The position numbers and the translations under genes were made by a program. The notes under the pieces are model-generated. The model saw only the letters and a list, made by a program, of their open reading frames with translations. It was not told the DNA's origin and made no database searches. From Owenweeksia sp. (lineage in GTDB: Bacteria > Bacteroidota > Bacteroidia > Flavobacteriales > Schleiferiaceae), in NCBI GenBank assembly GCA_028285465.1, contig JANQPD010000095.1, positions 20,543 to 84,542 of the forward strand: a stretch of 64,000 nt of DNA, in the 5' to 3' direction. Shown piece after piece: positions 8,649 to 17,597 of the stretch. The stretch's first letter is position 1, and each line of letters starts with the position of its first letter.

Positions 8649-8843
8649 TTAGATAGTCAACTGTTTTTTAATGCTTGCCTCATCTGCTTTGTCTACCAAA
8701 CCAGTTTGAGTCAAGTTACGCTTTTGTTTAGTAGCCTTTTTTGTTAAGATGTGGCTTTTAAACGCGTGTTTTCTTTTGATTTTACCGGTGCCGGTAAGCT
8801 TGAATCGCTTTTTGGCACTGGATTTTGTCTTCATTTTTGGCAT
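8649..8843 (-). CDS. rpmI: 50S ribosomal protein L35
   Basis: A 64-residue, lysine-rich L35 protein with the typical start [20 protein letters not shown] and the conserved [14 protein letters not shown] segment. It lies between infC and rplT in the universal order. The spacers on either side are about 86-95 bases, longer than elsewhere in this window, which would fit structured regulatory regions. Confidence 0.97.
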   Translation of the reverse strand: MPKMKTKSSAKKRFKLTGTGKIKRKHAFKSHILTKKATKQKRNLTQTGLVDKADEASIKKQLTI

Positions 8844-8888
8844 TTCTCTTTCTTCTTTATCCGGGTTCTTACTTATTTTTATGTTTTA

Positions 8889-8930
8889 GATCTCTTATCT
8901 CAAATCTTGCATCTCAGGTCTCCAATCTTA
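8889..8930. repeat. short degenerate ATCTC repeats in the infC-rpmI spacer
   Basis: Within 42 bases the words ATCTC/ATCT/GTCTC recur six times at intervals of seven to eight bases (read on the other strand as GAGAT units). Simple repeats of this kind occur between Bacteroidota genes. No coding potential is evident. Confidence 0.55.
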
Positions 8931-8938
8931 CGCGGAGC

Positions 8939-9502
8939 CTACTTCTTCTGTGTTTTTGGCGCGATCATCATGATCATGCGCTTGCCTTCCAACTTGGGCA
9001 AACTCTCTACTTTGCCTACTTCTTCGAGGTCCTGTGCGAGTTTAAGCAGCAGGATCTCGCCTTTGTCTTTAAACACGATCGAACGACCTTTAAAAAAAAC
9101 ATATGCTTTTAGTTTAGAGCCTTCTTTCAAAAAGCCTTCGGCATGCTTGCGCTTGAATTCGTAATCGTGATCATCGGTATTCGGACCAAACCGTATTTCT
9201 TTTATTACGGTTTTCTGCGCTTTTTGGGTAATCTCTTTTTGTTTCTTCTTCTGGTCGTACAGGAACTTTTTATAGTCAATGATCTTCACTACGGGAGGAT
9301 CGGCCTTATCTGCAATTAATACTACATCCAGGTCCTGCTCTCTTGCTATCTGACGTACTTTATCAATAGGGTATACCCCTTGCTCGTCAATATTTTCACC
9401 TACCACCCGCACTTTAGGAAAACGGATCTTATCATTGATCAAATGTGCATCTTCCTGCACGCGGGGCTGATACCTTCCTCTTTGGTTAAATCTTTTAGCC
9501 AG
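8939..9502 (-). CDS. infC: translation initiation factor IF-3
   Basis: IF-3 binds the 30S subunit, prevents premature 50S joining and checks the start codon. Both domains are present: N-domain from INDKIRFPKVRVVGE, linker rich in Lys (DQKKKQKEITQKAQK), and C-domain with IRFGPNTDDHDYEFK. There is no ATG start. A GTG at 9460 would remove the conserved basic leader. Reading upstream in frame gives AKRFNQRGRYQPRVQED, the usual IF-3 N-terminus, preceded by CTG at 9502. I therefore choose CTG (187 residues). Rare start codons on infC are known from other bacteria, where they let IF-3 control its own translation. It begins 27 bases after the thrS stop. Confidence 0.9.
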   Translation of the reverse strand: MAKRFNQRGRYQPRVQEDAHLINDKIRFPKVRVVGENIDEQGVYPIDKVRQIAREQDLDVVLIADKADPPVVKIIDYKKFLYDQKKKQKEITQKAQKTVIKEIRFGPNTDDHDYEFKRKHAEGFLKEGSKLKAYVFFKGRSIVFKDKGEILLLKLAQDLEEVGKVESLPKLEGKRMIMMIAPKTQKK

Positions 9503-9529
9503 TTTGTTCTTTTCTTTAGTTAAACGTTA

Positions 9530-11467
9530 TTATTCAAAAACAGCAATCTGATCCGCTATTTCTTTTTGGATCATACGTACAAATTCTTCGAGCAGCATGC
9601 TGCCCTTATCGCCTTCGCCATGCTTACGCACGGAAACGGTGCCTGCCTCTGCTTCTTTTTCACCTACAATGAGCATGTAGGGAATCTTAGACACCTCGGC
9701 ATCCCGGATCTTTCTGCCGGTTTTTTCGGCCCGTTCGTCAACGAGGGCGCGAAGGTCGTAATTTTTAAGGAGATACGAAACTTTTTGCGCATAGTCCAGG
9801 TATTTATCCGAAATGGGCAGGATCATGATCTGATCCGGGGTAAGCCATACGGGGAAGTTTCCCGCACAGTGCTCCAGTAACACGGCTACAAAACGTTCCA
9901 TGCTGCCAAAAGGCGCCCGGTGTATCATAACCGGGCGATGCATATTGTTGTCGGCTCCTTTGTATTCCAGCTCAAAACGTTCCGGCAAATTGTAATCCAC
10001 CTGTATAGTGCCTAATTGCCAGGAGCGCCCTAACGCGTCTTTTACCATAAAATCGAGCTTAGGACCATAAAAAGCAGCTTCTCCATATTCGACCACAAAA
10101 GGCAAATCCTTTTCTTTTACCGCTTCTAAAATGGCGGCTTCCGCCTTCTCCCAGTTCTCTTCGCTGCCGATGTATTTGCTTTGGTCTTCCTGATCACGCA
10201 GTGAAACCTGCGCGGTGAAGTTCTCAAAATCAAGGGTTTTGAAGATATAAAGAACCAGGTCAATCACCTTTTTAAATTCAGTTTTCAACTGATCCGGGGT
10301 ACAGAAAATATGGGCGTCATCCTGGGTAAAGCCGCGTACCCTGGTCAGGCCGTGTAACTCACCGCTTTGCTCATAGCGGTACACGGTACCAAACTCTGCA
10401 AAGCGTACAGGTAAATCGCGGTACGAGCGGGGTTGACTTTTAAATATTTCGCAATGGTGCGGGCAGTTCATGGGTTTTAACAGGTACTCTTCTCCCTCTT
10501 CAGGTGTATGGATAGGTTGAAAACTATCTTTTCCATATTTGGCGTAGTGCCCGCTGGTTACATAGAGTTCCTTATTGCCAATATGCGGGCTGATCACTTG
10601 TTCATAGCCGGCGGTGCGCTGTGCTTTTTTTAGGAAGTTTTCAAGGCGTTCGCGCAGAGCAGCTCCTTTTGGCAGCCAAAGGGGCAGGCCTTGCCCAACC
10701 TTTTGGGAGAAAGTAAAAAGCCCCAGTTCCTTACCGAGTTTGCGGTGATCCCGCTTTTTGGCTTCTTCCAATAATTCGAGGTGTTCTTTCAGCATACTGG
10801 CCTTGGGGAAGGAAATACCATATACCCGGGTAAGTTGCGGGTTGTTCTCATTTCCGCGCCAATAGGCACCTGCTACACTCATGATCTTCAATGCCTTTAT
10901 AAAACCGGTATTGGGAATGTGTCCACCGCGGCAGAGGTCCGTAAAGTCGGCATGATCGCAAAAGGTAATGTCTCCATCTTCCAGGTTCTCGATCAACTCG
11001 GTCTTGAAGGGGTTGTCTGTATACATAGCCAAGGCATCGGCCTTGCTTACCGGGTGTAATTTAAAGGCATATTTCTCACGGGCATTTTCAAGCATTCTCT
11101 TTTCGATCTTGTCAAAATCTCCTTCGCCTATGCTGTCCGTTCCGAAATCCACATCATAATAAAACCCATTTTCTATGGCCGGGCCTATAGTGAGTTTGGC
11201 ATCGGGGTAAAATTGCAACAGCGTTTGTGCCAAAAGGTGGGCGCTGGAATGCCAGAAGGCCTTTTTTCCTTCGGGGCTATCCCAGGTGTGCAATACCAGG
11301 CTACCATCTCCTGGTAGTGGGTCCATCACCTCTACGGTTTTTCCGTTAAAGGTGGCGGAAAGTACGTTCCGGGCCAGGCCGCTACTGATGCTACTGGCTA
11401 CATCAAAGGCACTGCTGCCTTCTTCCATTTGCTTTACATTGCCATCGGGCAAAGTGATGTTGATCAT
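9530..11467 (-). CDS. thrS: threonine--tRNA ligase
   Basis: Class II synthetase of 645 residues charging tRNA-Thr. Domains in order: TGS (from [13 protein letters not shown]), editing domain with HSSAHLLAQ near 81 and the zinc-like [15 protein letters not shown] near 180, class II catalytic core with LKPMNCPHH and [17 protein letters not shown], and anticodon-binding domain (from about 540, [13 protein letters not shown]). I chose the ATG at 11467 because an alternative TTG at 11494 lies inside the likely -7 promoter element. First gene of the thrS-infC-rpmI-rplT operon. Confidence 0.97.
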   Translation of the reverse strand: MINITLPDGNVKQMEEGSSAFDVASSISSGLARNVLSATFNGKTVEVMDPLPGDGSLVLHTWDSPEGKKAFWHSSAHLLAQTLLQFYPDAKLTIGPAIENGFYYDVDFGTDSIGEGDFDKIEKRMLENAREKYAFKLHPVSKADALAMYTDNPFKTELIENLEDGDITFCDHADFTDLCRGGHIPNTGFIKALKIMSVAGAYWRGNENNPQLTRVYGISFPKASMLKEHLELLEEAKKRDHRKLGKELGLFTFSQKVGQGLPLWLPKGAALRERLENFLKKAQRTAGYEQVISPHIGNKELYVTSGHYAKYGKDSFQPIHTPEEGEEYLLKPMNCPHHCEIFKSQPRSYRDLPVRFAEFGTVYRYEQSGELHGLTRVRGFTQDDAHIFCTPDQLKTEFKKVIDLVLYIFKTLDFENFTAQVSLRDQEDQSKYIGSEENWEKAEAAILEAVKEKDLPFVVEYGEAAFYGPKLDFMVKDALGRSWQLGTIQVDYNLPERFELEYKGADNNMHRPVMIHRAPFGSMERFVAVLLEHCAGNFPVWLTPDQIMILPISDKYLDYAQKVSYLLKNYDLRALVDERAEKTGRKIRDAEVSKIPYMLIVGEKEAEAGTVSVRKHGEGDKGSMLLEEFVRMIQKEIADQIAVFE

Positions 11468-11491
11468 GCCTTTTGTAAATTTAAAGGAGCG

Positions 11492-11499
11492 CAAAGATA
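11492..11499 (-). promoter_or_regulatory. -7 promoter element of the thrS operon
   Basis: On the minus strand TATCTTTG matches TAnnTTTG exactly, 24 bases before the thrS ATG. The -33 region (TTTTCG) is a weak match. It predicts a transcript start near 11487 and a leader of about 20 bases. Confidence 0.6.
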
Positions 11500-11558
11500 G
11501 AAAAGGAGGTTAAGCGAAAAGCTTTGTTTTTTCTCAGAAGGGAGTAGTTTATGTGCGC

Positions 11559-11566
11559 TACTTTTG
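11559..11566 (+). promoter_or_regulatory. -7 promoter element before the thioesterase-menF pair
   Basis: TACTTTTG is an exact TAnnTTTG match, 66 bases before the thioesterase ATG. No good TTG lies 17-20 bases upstream, so the -33 half is poor. Confidence 0.5.
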
Positions 11567-11632
11567 CCTTTCCTGTACACCGGAAAATCTGTTTGCCTGG
11601 AACAAAGTCCGGCCTTATTGATTTAAATACCT

Positions 11633-12058
11633 ATGGATAAAAAGGAAATACTGGCTGCCTTCAACGCCACGTTGAAAGATACGTTGATGGAAACCCTGGA
11701 AATGGAATATGTGGATGTAGACCCGAAAAAGGGGATGTTGCAGGTGAGGATGCCGGTAAGCCCGCGTGTGCATCAGCCCATGGGCTTGTTGCATGGTGGG
11801 GCTACCGCAGCTGTAGCTGAAACGGTGGGTAGCGCGGCCAGTGCGATGTTTGCCCGCCCGGAAGAGTATGCCATTTTAGGGTTGCAGTTGAGCTGCAACC
11901 ACATCAAAAGTAAGCGGGAGGGGTATGTTTTCGGTACGGCCAACATCCTGCATAAGGGCCGAACCACGCATCTTTGGGAAATTGTCATTACTGATGAAGC
12001 GGGCGAAATGATCTCACACTGCAAGCTTACGAACGTAATTATGCCGCTTAAGAAGTGA
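11633..12058 (+). CDS. hotdog-fold acyl-CoA thioesterase, probable DHNA-CoA thioesterase
   Basis: A 141-residue PaaI/YdiI-type hotdog protein with the active-site helix motif LLHGGATAAVAETVGSAAS (near residues 51-69), whose Glu acts in the YdiI/EntH group. In menaquinone synthesis MenI hydrolyses 1,4-dihydroxy-2-naphthoyl-CoA. Its position directly before menF, overlapping that gene's start region, supports this role. From family membership alone a general phenylacetyl- or aryl-CoA thioesterase would be equally possible, so I leave the gene symbol empty. Confidence 0.82.
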   Translation: MDKKEILAAFNATLKDTLMETLEMEYVDVDPKKGMLQVRMPVSPRVHQPMGLLHGGATAAVAETVGSAASAMFARPEEYAILGLQLSCNHIKSKREGYVFGTANILHKGRTTHLWEIVITDEAGEMISHCKLTNVIMPLKK

Positions 12059-12060
12059 GC

Positions 12061-13023
12061 ATGAAAGCAAATCTATGGCTGAGTTTGCCTGGTACAAGCA
12101 AGATTAGTGCCTACTGCGAGTCTCCTCATGGAAAACAGACTTTTTGTTTTGCTCCCTTTGGGAAAGGGGAGAAGGTCCGGGTGCGCATGAGCAAGGCAAC
12201 GGAGACTGTGCCCTTTACTTTGGTATACCGGGAAACCGTACCGCATGTTGCCAGTAGGGCCGAGCACCTGGATTTAGTAAAAGAAGCCATAGGCTATATA
12301 AAGGAAAAAGGCTTAGGGAAAATTGTATTGGCACGTACCAGGTACATTAACCGTAAAGTAGCACCTTTTCGACTTTTTGAGGTATTGGCAGAGAGCTATC
12401 CGCAGGCAGCGGTATATCTTTTTAGCCACCCGGACTGTGGCACGTGGCTGGGGGCCAGCCCGGAAACGCTCCTCAAAAGAGAAGGAAATCGTTTGAGAAC
12501 AATGAGTTTGGCAGGCACCCAAAAGATAGGGGAGGAACATAACTTTACGGCCAAGGAAAGAGAAGAACAGGAATTGGTGACCCGCTATATCGAGCAAACC
12601 CTTAAACGACATAATGGGGTAAAAGATGTAAAAACACATCCTACTCAACTCAGCCCGGCAGCCAACCTCGTACACTTTAAAAATGAAATAGAGGCCGGGG
12701 TAATGGCAGGCTTCGAGGAAAGTTCTTTATTAAGGGATCTTCACCCCACACCGGCTGTGGCGGGTTTTCCCAAAAAAGAAGCTTTGGCGTTTATATCCGA
12801 TAGAGAGCCTTTTGCAAGGCATTTTTATGCCGGCTATTTTGGATTAAAAACAGGAACGGATTTCCAATACTTTGTAAACCTGCGCTGTATGCAGGTTTTT
12901 GAAGAGGGCTGCAGTTTGTATGCAGGCGGAGGCATAACGAAGAGATCTGACCCCGAGGCGGAATGGATGGAAACCGAAGCAAAAATGCAAACCTTACAAT
13001 CTGTATGGGAACGCCTGGATTAA
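12061..13023 (+). CDS. menF: isochorismate synthase
   Basis: Chorismate-binding enzyme that isomerises chorismate to isochorismate, the first step of menaquinone synthesis. The 321-residue protein is short for the family (E. coli MenF is about 430) because the N-terminal region is reduced. Core motifs are visible: KIVLARTRYI near 90, YLFSHPDCGTWLGASPETL near 125-143, SLAGTQKIG near 160, LHPTPAVAGFPK near 235, and YAGYFG and YAGGGI near the end. I chose ATG at 12061; a GTG at 12055 overlapping the thioesterase stop is an alternative. menD follows from its own promoter. Confidence 0.93.
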   Translation: MKANLWLSLPGTSKISAYCESPHGKQTFCFAPFGKGEKVRVRMSKATETVPFTLVYRETVPHVASRAEHLDLVKEAIGYIKEKGLGKIVLARTRYINRKVAPFRLFEVLAESYPQAAVYLFSHPDCGTWLGASPETLLKREGNRLRTMSLAGTQKIGEEHNFTAKEREEQELVTRYIEQTLKRHNGVKDVKTHPTQLSPAANLVHFKNEIEAGVMAGFEESSLLRDLHPTPAVAGFPKKEALAFISDREPFARHFYAGYFGLKTGTDFQYFVNLRCMQVFEEGCSLYAGGGITKRSDPEAEWMETEAKMQTLQSVWERLD

Positions 13024-13025
13024 TC

Positions 13026-13055
13026 TTGTCGTTCGGCCGCTGTCCTGTACTTTTG
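13026..13055 (+). promoter_or_regulatory. promoter of menD
   Basis: TTG at 13026-13028, a 19-base spacer and TACTTTTG at 13048-13055 give an essentially perfect Bacteroidota promoter. It lies just after the menF stop, so menD can be transcribed apart from menF. Confidence 0.75.
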
Positions 13056-13089
13056 AAGCCATATCACCCCGCTCAGTTTTAAATCTGTC

Positions 13090-14790
13090 GTGCAACAACA
13101 AAGAAAATCATCCACTAAGCTCAATGCGCAATATGTTGCGCAGCTCCTTAAAAAACATGGGTGTAAAACGGTGGTCATCGCTCCCGGAAGTCGAAATGCA
13201 CCTCTTTTGATCAGCTTTGTGGAAGACGGGAGCTATCGCTGCATTTCAGTGCCGGATGAGCGCGCAGCAGCTTTTACCGCTATGGGCATGAGCCTGGCTG
13301 AAAGGGAACCGGTAGCCGTATTGTGCAGTTCCGGCTCGGCGGTGGTAAACTTCTACCCGGCTGTAGTAGAAGCCTTTTACCAAAAATTACCCCTGGTGGT
13401 GATTACAGCCGACCGCCCTAAAGAACTTATAGATCAGGGGGTTGGACAGACAATGCGGCAAGAAAACATTTTTACGCAGCACATCCAATACAGCGCTAAC
13501 CTGCTCCGCGATCCGGCAGATGACATGGCAAAGGCGTACAACCAGCGGATTGTAAATGAAGCCCTTTTAGCCACGGCCAAGGGGCCGGTGCATATGAACG
13601 TACCTTTTGACGAGCCGCTTTATGAGACTACTACGGAAATAAACGAAGCGCGGTACATTGGGGAGTTGAAGGGAGAGCGCGTATTGCGCACGCCAAAACT
13701 GCAGCAGTTGGCAGAGGTGTGGAAAGAGAGTGCAAAGGTTTGGGTACTGGCGGGACAACTTTTACCCAATTCAGAATTGGAGGACACTTTGAACCGACTC
13801 AATCAAAAAAGTCCGTTCCTGATCTTTTCAGAAACCCTAAGCAATCTGCATTGTGGCTGTAACATCCATAGTATTGACCGTCTGATCAATACGATCGGGC
13901 AGGAAGAGAAAGCGCATTTACAGCCGGACCTGCTGATCAGTATCGGGGGGGAGGTAGTAAGCAAAATGGTAAAAAAGTACCTGCGTACCTTTTCTCCCAG
14001 GCAACACTGGTACCTCGATGAACGTACAGAGTTCCGGGACACCTACGGGGTACTCACCCAGCACATTCAGGTGCACCCGGCTTTGTTTTTCAAGAAGCTG
14101 GCGGAAAAGGTAGAAGAAAAACCGGCCGCGTGGCGCGATCATTTTTTAGCTTTGGACCAAAGCCGGATGCGGGCACACCGGGAATACCTGGAGAAGGCGG
14201 TCTTTTCGGATTTTGTTGCTTTTAAACACATACTGGCTCAACTGCCCGAGGATAGTATTTTGCATTGCGCAAATAGTACCGCTGTACGCTATGCCCAGCT
14301 TTTCGATCACCCCAAGGAAATCCTGCATTTCGCCAACCGGGGAACGAGTGGCATTGATGGGTGTACAAGCACGGCCGTAGGCCATGCTATGGCAACGGAT
14401 AAAATGCTTACGCTTATTACCGGAGATGTAGCCTTTTTGTATGACTCCAATGCTTTTTGGAATGACCAGTTGCCCACCAACCTGCGGGTGGTAGTACTCA
14501 ATAACCAGGGAGGAAATATTTTCCGGATCATTGAGGGGCCGGATGACAGCGCTCATTTTGAAGCCTACCAGGAAACAGTACATCAACACCACCTGGAAGG
14601 AGTGGCCCGCACTTTTGCATTGCCCTTTGTTTCTGTGGGAAATGAGCGTGCATTACAAGATGCTCTCAAAACCTTTTACATGCCGGGAGATACTCCAAAG
14701 ATCCTGGAAGTGTGCACGTCCAGGAAAAAAAGCCCTCAAGTGCTAAAGGAATACTTTACATTTTTGCGAAACGAAAAAAAGGATGGCTGA
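13090..14790 (+). CDS. menD: 2-succinyl-5-enolpyruvyl-6-hydroxy-3-cyclohexene-1-carboxylate synthase
   Basis: Thiamine-diphosphate enzyme joining isochorismate and 2-oxoglutarate (SEPHCHC synthase). It is 566 residues with the MenD start motif VVIAPGSRNAPLLISF (about 29-44), catalytic-region DERAAAFTAMGMSLA, the substrate-side NRGTSGIDG near 418, and the ThDP/Mg-binding stretch GDVAFLYDSNAFWND with NNQGGNIFRI near 440-480. The start is GTG at 13090, preceded by a strong promoter in the menF-menD gap. In many genomes menB follows; here it does not. Confidence 0.95.
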   Translation: MQQQRKSSTKLNAQYVAQLLKKHGCKTVVIAPGSRNAPLLISFVEDGSYRCISVPDERAAAFTAMGMSLAEREPVAVLCSSGSAVVNFYPAVVEAFYQKLPLVVITADRPKELIDQGVGQTMRQENIFTQHIQYSANLLRDPADDMAKAYNQRIVNEALLATAKGPVHMNVPFDEPLYETTTEINEARYIGELKGERVLRTPKLQQLAEVWKESAKVWVLAGQLLPNSELEDTLNRLNQKSPFLIFSETLSNLHCGCNIHSIDRLINTIGQEEKAHLQPDLLISIGGEVVSKMVKKYLRTFSPRQHWYLDERTEFRDTYGVLTQHIQVHPALFFKKLAEKVEEKPAAWRDHFLALDQSRMRAHREYLEKAVFSDFVAFKHILAQLPEDSILHCANSTAVRYAQLFDHPKEILHFANRGTSGIDGCTSTAVGHAMATDKMLTLITGDVAFLYDSNAFWNDQLPTNLRVVVLNNQGGNIFRIIEGPDDSAHFEAYQETVHQHHLEGVARTFALPFVSVGNERALQDALKTFYMPGDTPKILEVCTSRKKSPQVLKEYFTFLRNEKKDG

Positions 14791-14849
14791 AAGTAAACAG
14801 GTTTACCACTTTTCACTTCCTTGCATAGTGTATTCGAACCGGTAAAAGC

Positions 14850-15512
14850 ATGGAAGACAAAGACCTTAGAGTTATAGCGGCTCAATTGAGAAAGCCTGAA
14901 GGAGAGGCGGGCAGCGAGGTGGCCGTTTCTATGAACCAGGGGAATGCAGCTATGAATCTGCATACCCTGGCGGTTTTGCGCCCAGAGGCATGGGACCACG
15001 TTTTAGAAATAGGTATGGGTAACGGGTATTTTGTGAAAAACATACTGCTGTATGATGACTCCATCAAGTATACCGGTTGTGATTATTCTTCTTTAATGGT
15101 AAAAGAAGCTGAGCAAAATAATGCCGCTTTTGTAGGAAAAGGGCGGGCACATTTTGTTCAGGGAAGCATTACAAAACTCCCTTTTGAGGACAAACGCTTT
15201 TCAAAAGTATTCACGGTGAATACCATATACTTTTGGGAGGATACACGCAAGGCATTGAATGAACTGAAAAGAGTGCTTGCGCCTGGGGGTGTACTTATTC
15301 TTTCCATTCGTCCCAAACACATTATGGAAGCACTTCCCGTTACAAAATTTGGGTTTGCGATTTACAGTAAGGCGCAAGTGGTAGATTTGCTCACAACGCA
15401 CGGGTTTGTAGTAAAAAGCATTACGGAGGTGAAAGAACCTGAACAAACACGAGGCGACCAAACTTTTGCGTTGGAGTCACTGATCATAGAAAGTATTGTT
15501 AAAAGCACATAA
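14850..15512 (+). CDS. class I SAM-dependent methyltransferase
   Basis: A 220-residue methyltransferase with motif I LEIGMGNGYFV (near 52-62), the acidic position in GCDYSSLMV near 76, motif II around FTVNTIYFWED and motif III with LKRVLAPGGVLILS near 146-155. It resembles the UbiE/MenG-like Methyltransf_11 group and lies between menD and menA, so a role in the last methylation of menaquinone is possible. However, several residues usual in MenG are not evident, and methyltransferases of this kind act on many substrates. I do not assign a symbol. Confidence 0.75.
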   Translation: MEDKDLRVIAAQLRKPEGEAGSEVAVSMNQGNAAMNLHTLAVLRPEAWDHVLEIGMGNGYFVKNILLYDDSIKYTGCDYSSLMVKEAEQNNAAFVGKGRAHFVQGSITKLPFEDKRFSKVFTVNTIYFWEDTRKALNELKRVLAPGGVLILSIRPKHIMEALPVTKFGFAIYSKAQVVDLLTTHGFVVKSITEVKEPEQTRGDQTFALESLIIESIVKST

Positions 15513-15521
15513 CTGAGCTAT

Positions 15522-16043
15522 ATGGAACAAGAAAACCCGGAGTTATTTGAAAACCCACCTGTAGCTCCAGACCAACTGCCAAAACTTGAAATGGAGCACT
15601 TCATTCCCTTAGAACGTGAATATTTGTATTTGCGCCTTAGCTCATGGGGGATCTTGTTTTTTTTGCTGTTGGCAGTTCTCCTCGTATTGTACTTTACTAC
15701 AGATCTTCCCTGGTTGCCTTCCCTGGCTGTTTATACAGGAGTTTTGGCATTGGTTTTTACCTTGGAGATCGTTGGGTTTAAAGTGAAGGGGTATACCCTG
15801 CGAAAGCACGACATTACGTATAAAACGGGCTTGTTGTTTTTCAGGATGACCTCAGTTCCCTTTAACCGCATACAGCATTGCGAATTGAGCCAGGGACCAC
15901 TCGGGCGTCTCTTTGATCTGGCCTCTGTGAATGTGTACACCGCAGGAGGGTCTGGTAGCGACCTGAGTATTAGTGGCCTGGAAAAGGAGCAGGCACAGCA
16001 ACTGCGGGAACACATAACCAAGTTGACGGCTACATATGCCTAA
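15522..16043 (+). CDS. bacterial PH-domain membrane protein, YdbS-like
   Basis: A 173-residue protein with two membrane helices near residues 43-62 and 66-88, followed by one bPH2 (formerly DUF304) domain of about 75 residues (KVKGYTLRKHDITYKTGLL, VPFNRIQHCELSQGPLGRLF, VNVYTAGGSGSDLSISGL). In Bacillus the YdbS-YdbT pair has been linked to resistance to certain bacteriocins and lantibiotics; the role here is unknown. It overlaps the larger YdbT-like gene by eight bases, so the two are almost certainly a functional pair. Confidence 0.85.
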   Translation: MEQENPELFENPPVAPDQLPKLEMEHFIPLEREYLYLRLSSWGILFFLLLAVLLVLYFTTDLPWLPSLAVYTGVLALVFTLEIVGFKVKGYTLRKHDITYKTGLLFFRMTSVPFNRIQHCELSQGPLGRLFDLASVNVYTAGGSGSDLSISGLEKEQAQQLREHITKLTATYA

Positions 16044-17559
16044 CGACTTAAACCTCCATCTGCCTCAGCGCCAGAATCCATTCGGAGTAGCCGTGATCTT
16101 TTTTAAGAACCTGCGCATTGCGTTGAACGTATTTATCTCCATTGTTTTTGTGCAGCTCGGGTCGCGGCTCGATTTCTTCTCCCTGAGTTTATATGGCATA
16201 GCCGGCATAATCGCCTTGTTTTTTCTGGTGCTTTCCTATTATCAGTACCGTAAATTCTTCTTTTACATCCAGGAAGAAAAGTTTGTATTGGAGAAGGGGG
16301 TGTTTAAAAGGGACAAAATGACCATTCCTTTTGACCGGATACAGGCAGTAAACCTCAGCCAAAACATCATACAGCAGATGCTGGGAGTTACGGCCTTAAA
16401 AGTAGATACGGCAGGTTCTAAATTCAAAGAGATGGAGATACCTGCACTGGATAAAAGCTACGCTCGTGCTCTGCAGAAAAGATTACTGGAGCTTAAAAAA
16501 GAAAGCGGAGGAGAAGAGGAGCAGGAGGATAAGGAAGAAATTTTAAGCGAGCTCAATGAGGCGATCCTCGAAGACCAGGGACTTGGCCCGGAACCTTTGC
16601 TGAGGCTTGGCTTAGGTGACCTGCTGCGCGTAGGGCTTACCGAAAATCACTTGCGTTCAGGCCTTATTTTATTTGCCGTGGTGAACGGCTACATCTGGCA
16701 ATTTGAGGAATACATCTTAAAGCCTTTTGAAAACTACATTGACAGTACGGCCGACCGTATCTTAACCTATGGCCTTGTTTTGGTACCCATTTCCGTTCTG
16801 CTGTTCTTTGTCATTGCTACTCTGTTTTCACTTATCCAAACAGTGTTGCGGTTTTTTCAATTGCGTTTTTATGCCAATGAAAAAGGAGTACGCATGACCT
16901 CAGGTTTGCTAAAAAAAGCAGAGTACCACATCCCGGTAAATAAGATCCAATACATCAAATGGGGGAGTAACCCCCTGCGTAAGCTTATCGGCTATAAAAC
17001 CATTACTGTAAAGCAGGCGGGTAGCGAAGCAGCGGCAGACCGCAGGAGTTTACAAATTCCCGGTGCTAAAGAAGCACAGCTACAAACGGTGCTTGATTTC
17101 TTTTTTGAAGAACGCAAGAAAGAGCACTACAGGGAAGCGCAGGCACACTGGCTGCTGGCAAGCCAACTAAGTTTTTTTATTTCCTTTTTGCCGGTTAGCG
17201 GTTTACTGATCGGGGGTTTCTGGTATCCCATCATTTGGTATGCCATTCCGGTTGTAACAGCATGTATTGTTTTTTTCTCTTTTAAATATTACCAAAGTGT
17301 GCACTTGCGCTGGAATAAAGACATCCTGGTTTTAAGCAAGGGCTTTGTTTACCCCAGGTCTTATATAATCAAGTTCTACAAAGTGCAAAACGTAAGCCTG
17401 AAACAAAGCTTTTTACAAAAACGCAGGGGCCTGGCGCATTTGATTTTTCATTCGGCTGCAGGAGACCTGAATATGCCGCACATGCCCTATGTTGTTGCCC
17501 GGGAACTTTACGACTACATATTATACCGGGTAGAGTCGTCTGATGAAAGTTGGATGTAA
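16036..17559 (+). CDS. bacterial PH-domain membrane protein, YdbT-like
   Basis: A 507-residue membrane protein carrying three bPH2 domains separated by pairs of membrane helices. Domain 1 is near 85-155 (LEKGVFKRDKMTIPFDRIQ), domain 2 near 285-360 (GVRMTSGLLKKAEYHIPVNK) and domain 3 near 430-500 (LVLSKGFVYPRSYIIKFYK). An acidic linker rich in Glu (about 156-185) follows domain 1. It forms a pair with the YdbS-like protein upstream and its end overlaps the region before menA. I infer a membrane complex; no enzymatic motif is visible. Confidence 0.85.
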   Translation: MPNDLNLHLPQRQNPFGVAVIFFKNLRIALNVFISIVFVQLGSRLDFFSLSLYGIAGIIALFFLVLSYYQYRKFFFYIQEEKFVLEKGVFKRDKMTIPFDRIQAVNLSQNIIQQMLGVTALKVDTAGSKFKEMEIPALDKSYARALQKRLLELKKESGGEEEQEDKEEILSELNEAILEDQGLGPEPLLRLGLGDLLRVGLTENHLRSGLILFAVVNGYIWQFEEYILKPFENYIDSTADRILTYGLVLVPISVLLFFVIATLFSLIQTVLRFFQLRFYANEKGVRMTSGLLKKAEYHIPVNKIQYIKWGSNPLRKLIGYKTITVKQAGSEAAADRRSLQIPGAKEAQLQTVLDFFFEERKKEHYREAQAHWLLASQLSFFISFLPVSGLLIGGFWYPIIWYAIPVVTACIVFFSFKYYQSVHLRWNKDILVLSKGFVYPRSYIIKFYKVQNVSLKQSFLQKRRGLAHLIFHSAAGDLNMPHMPYVVARELYDYILYRVESSDESWM

Positions 17560-17597
17560 GCCCCGCTGCACCTTACCTTGCGGGCACAATTCCGCAC

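Noticed and set aside
11468..11494. Upstream TTG start for thrS
   Set aside because: It overlaps the exact -7 promoter element and adds residues before the normal TGS start.
14850..15512. Naming the methyltransferase menG/ubiE
   Set aside because: Only general SAM motifs are visible and the location is the sole argument.
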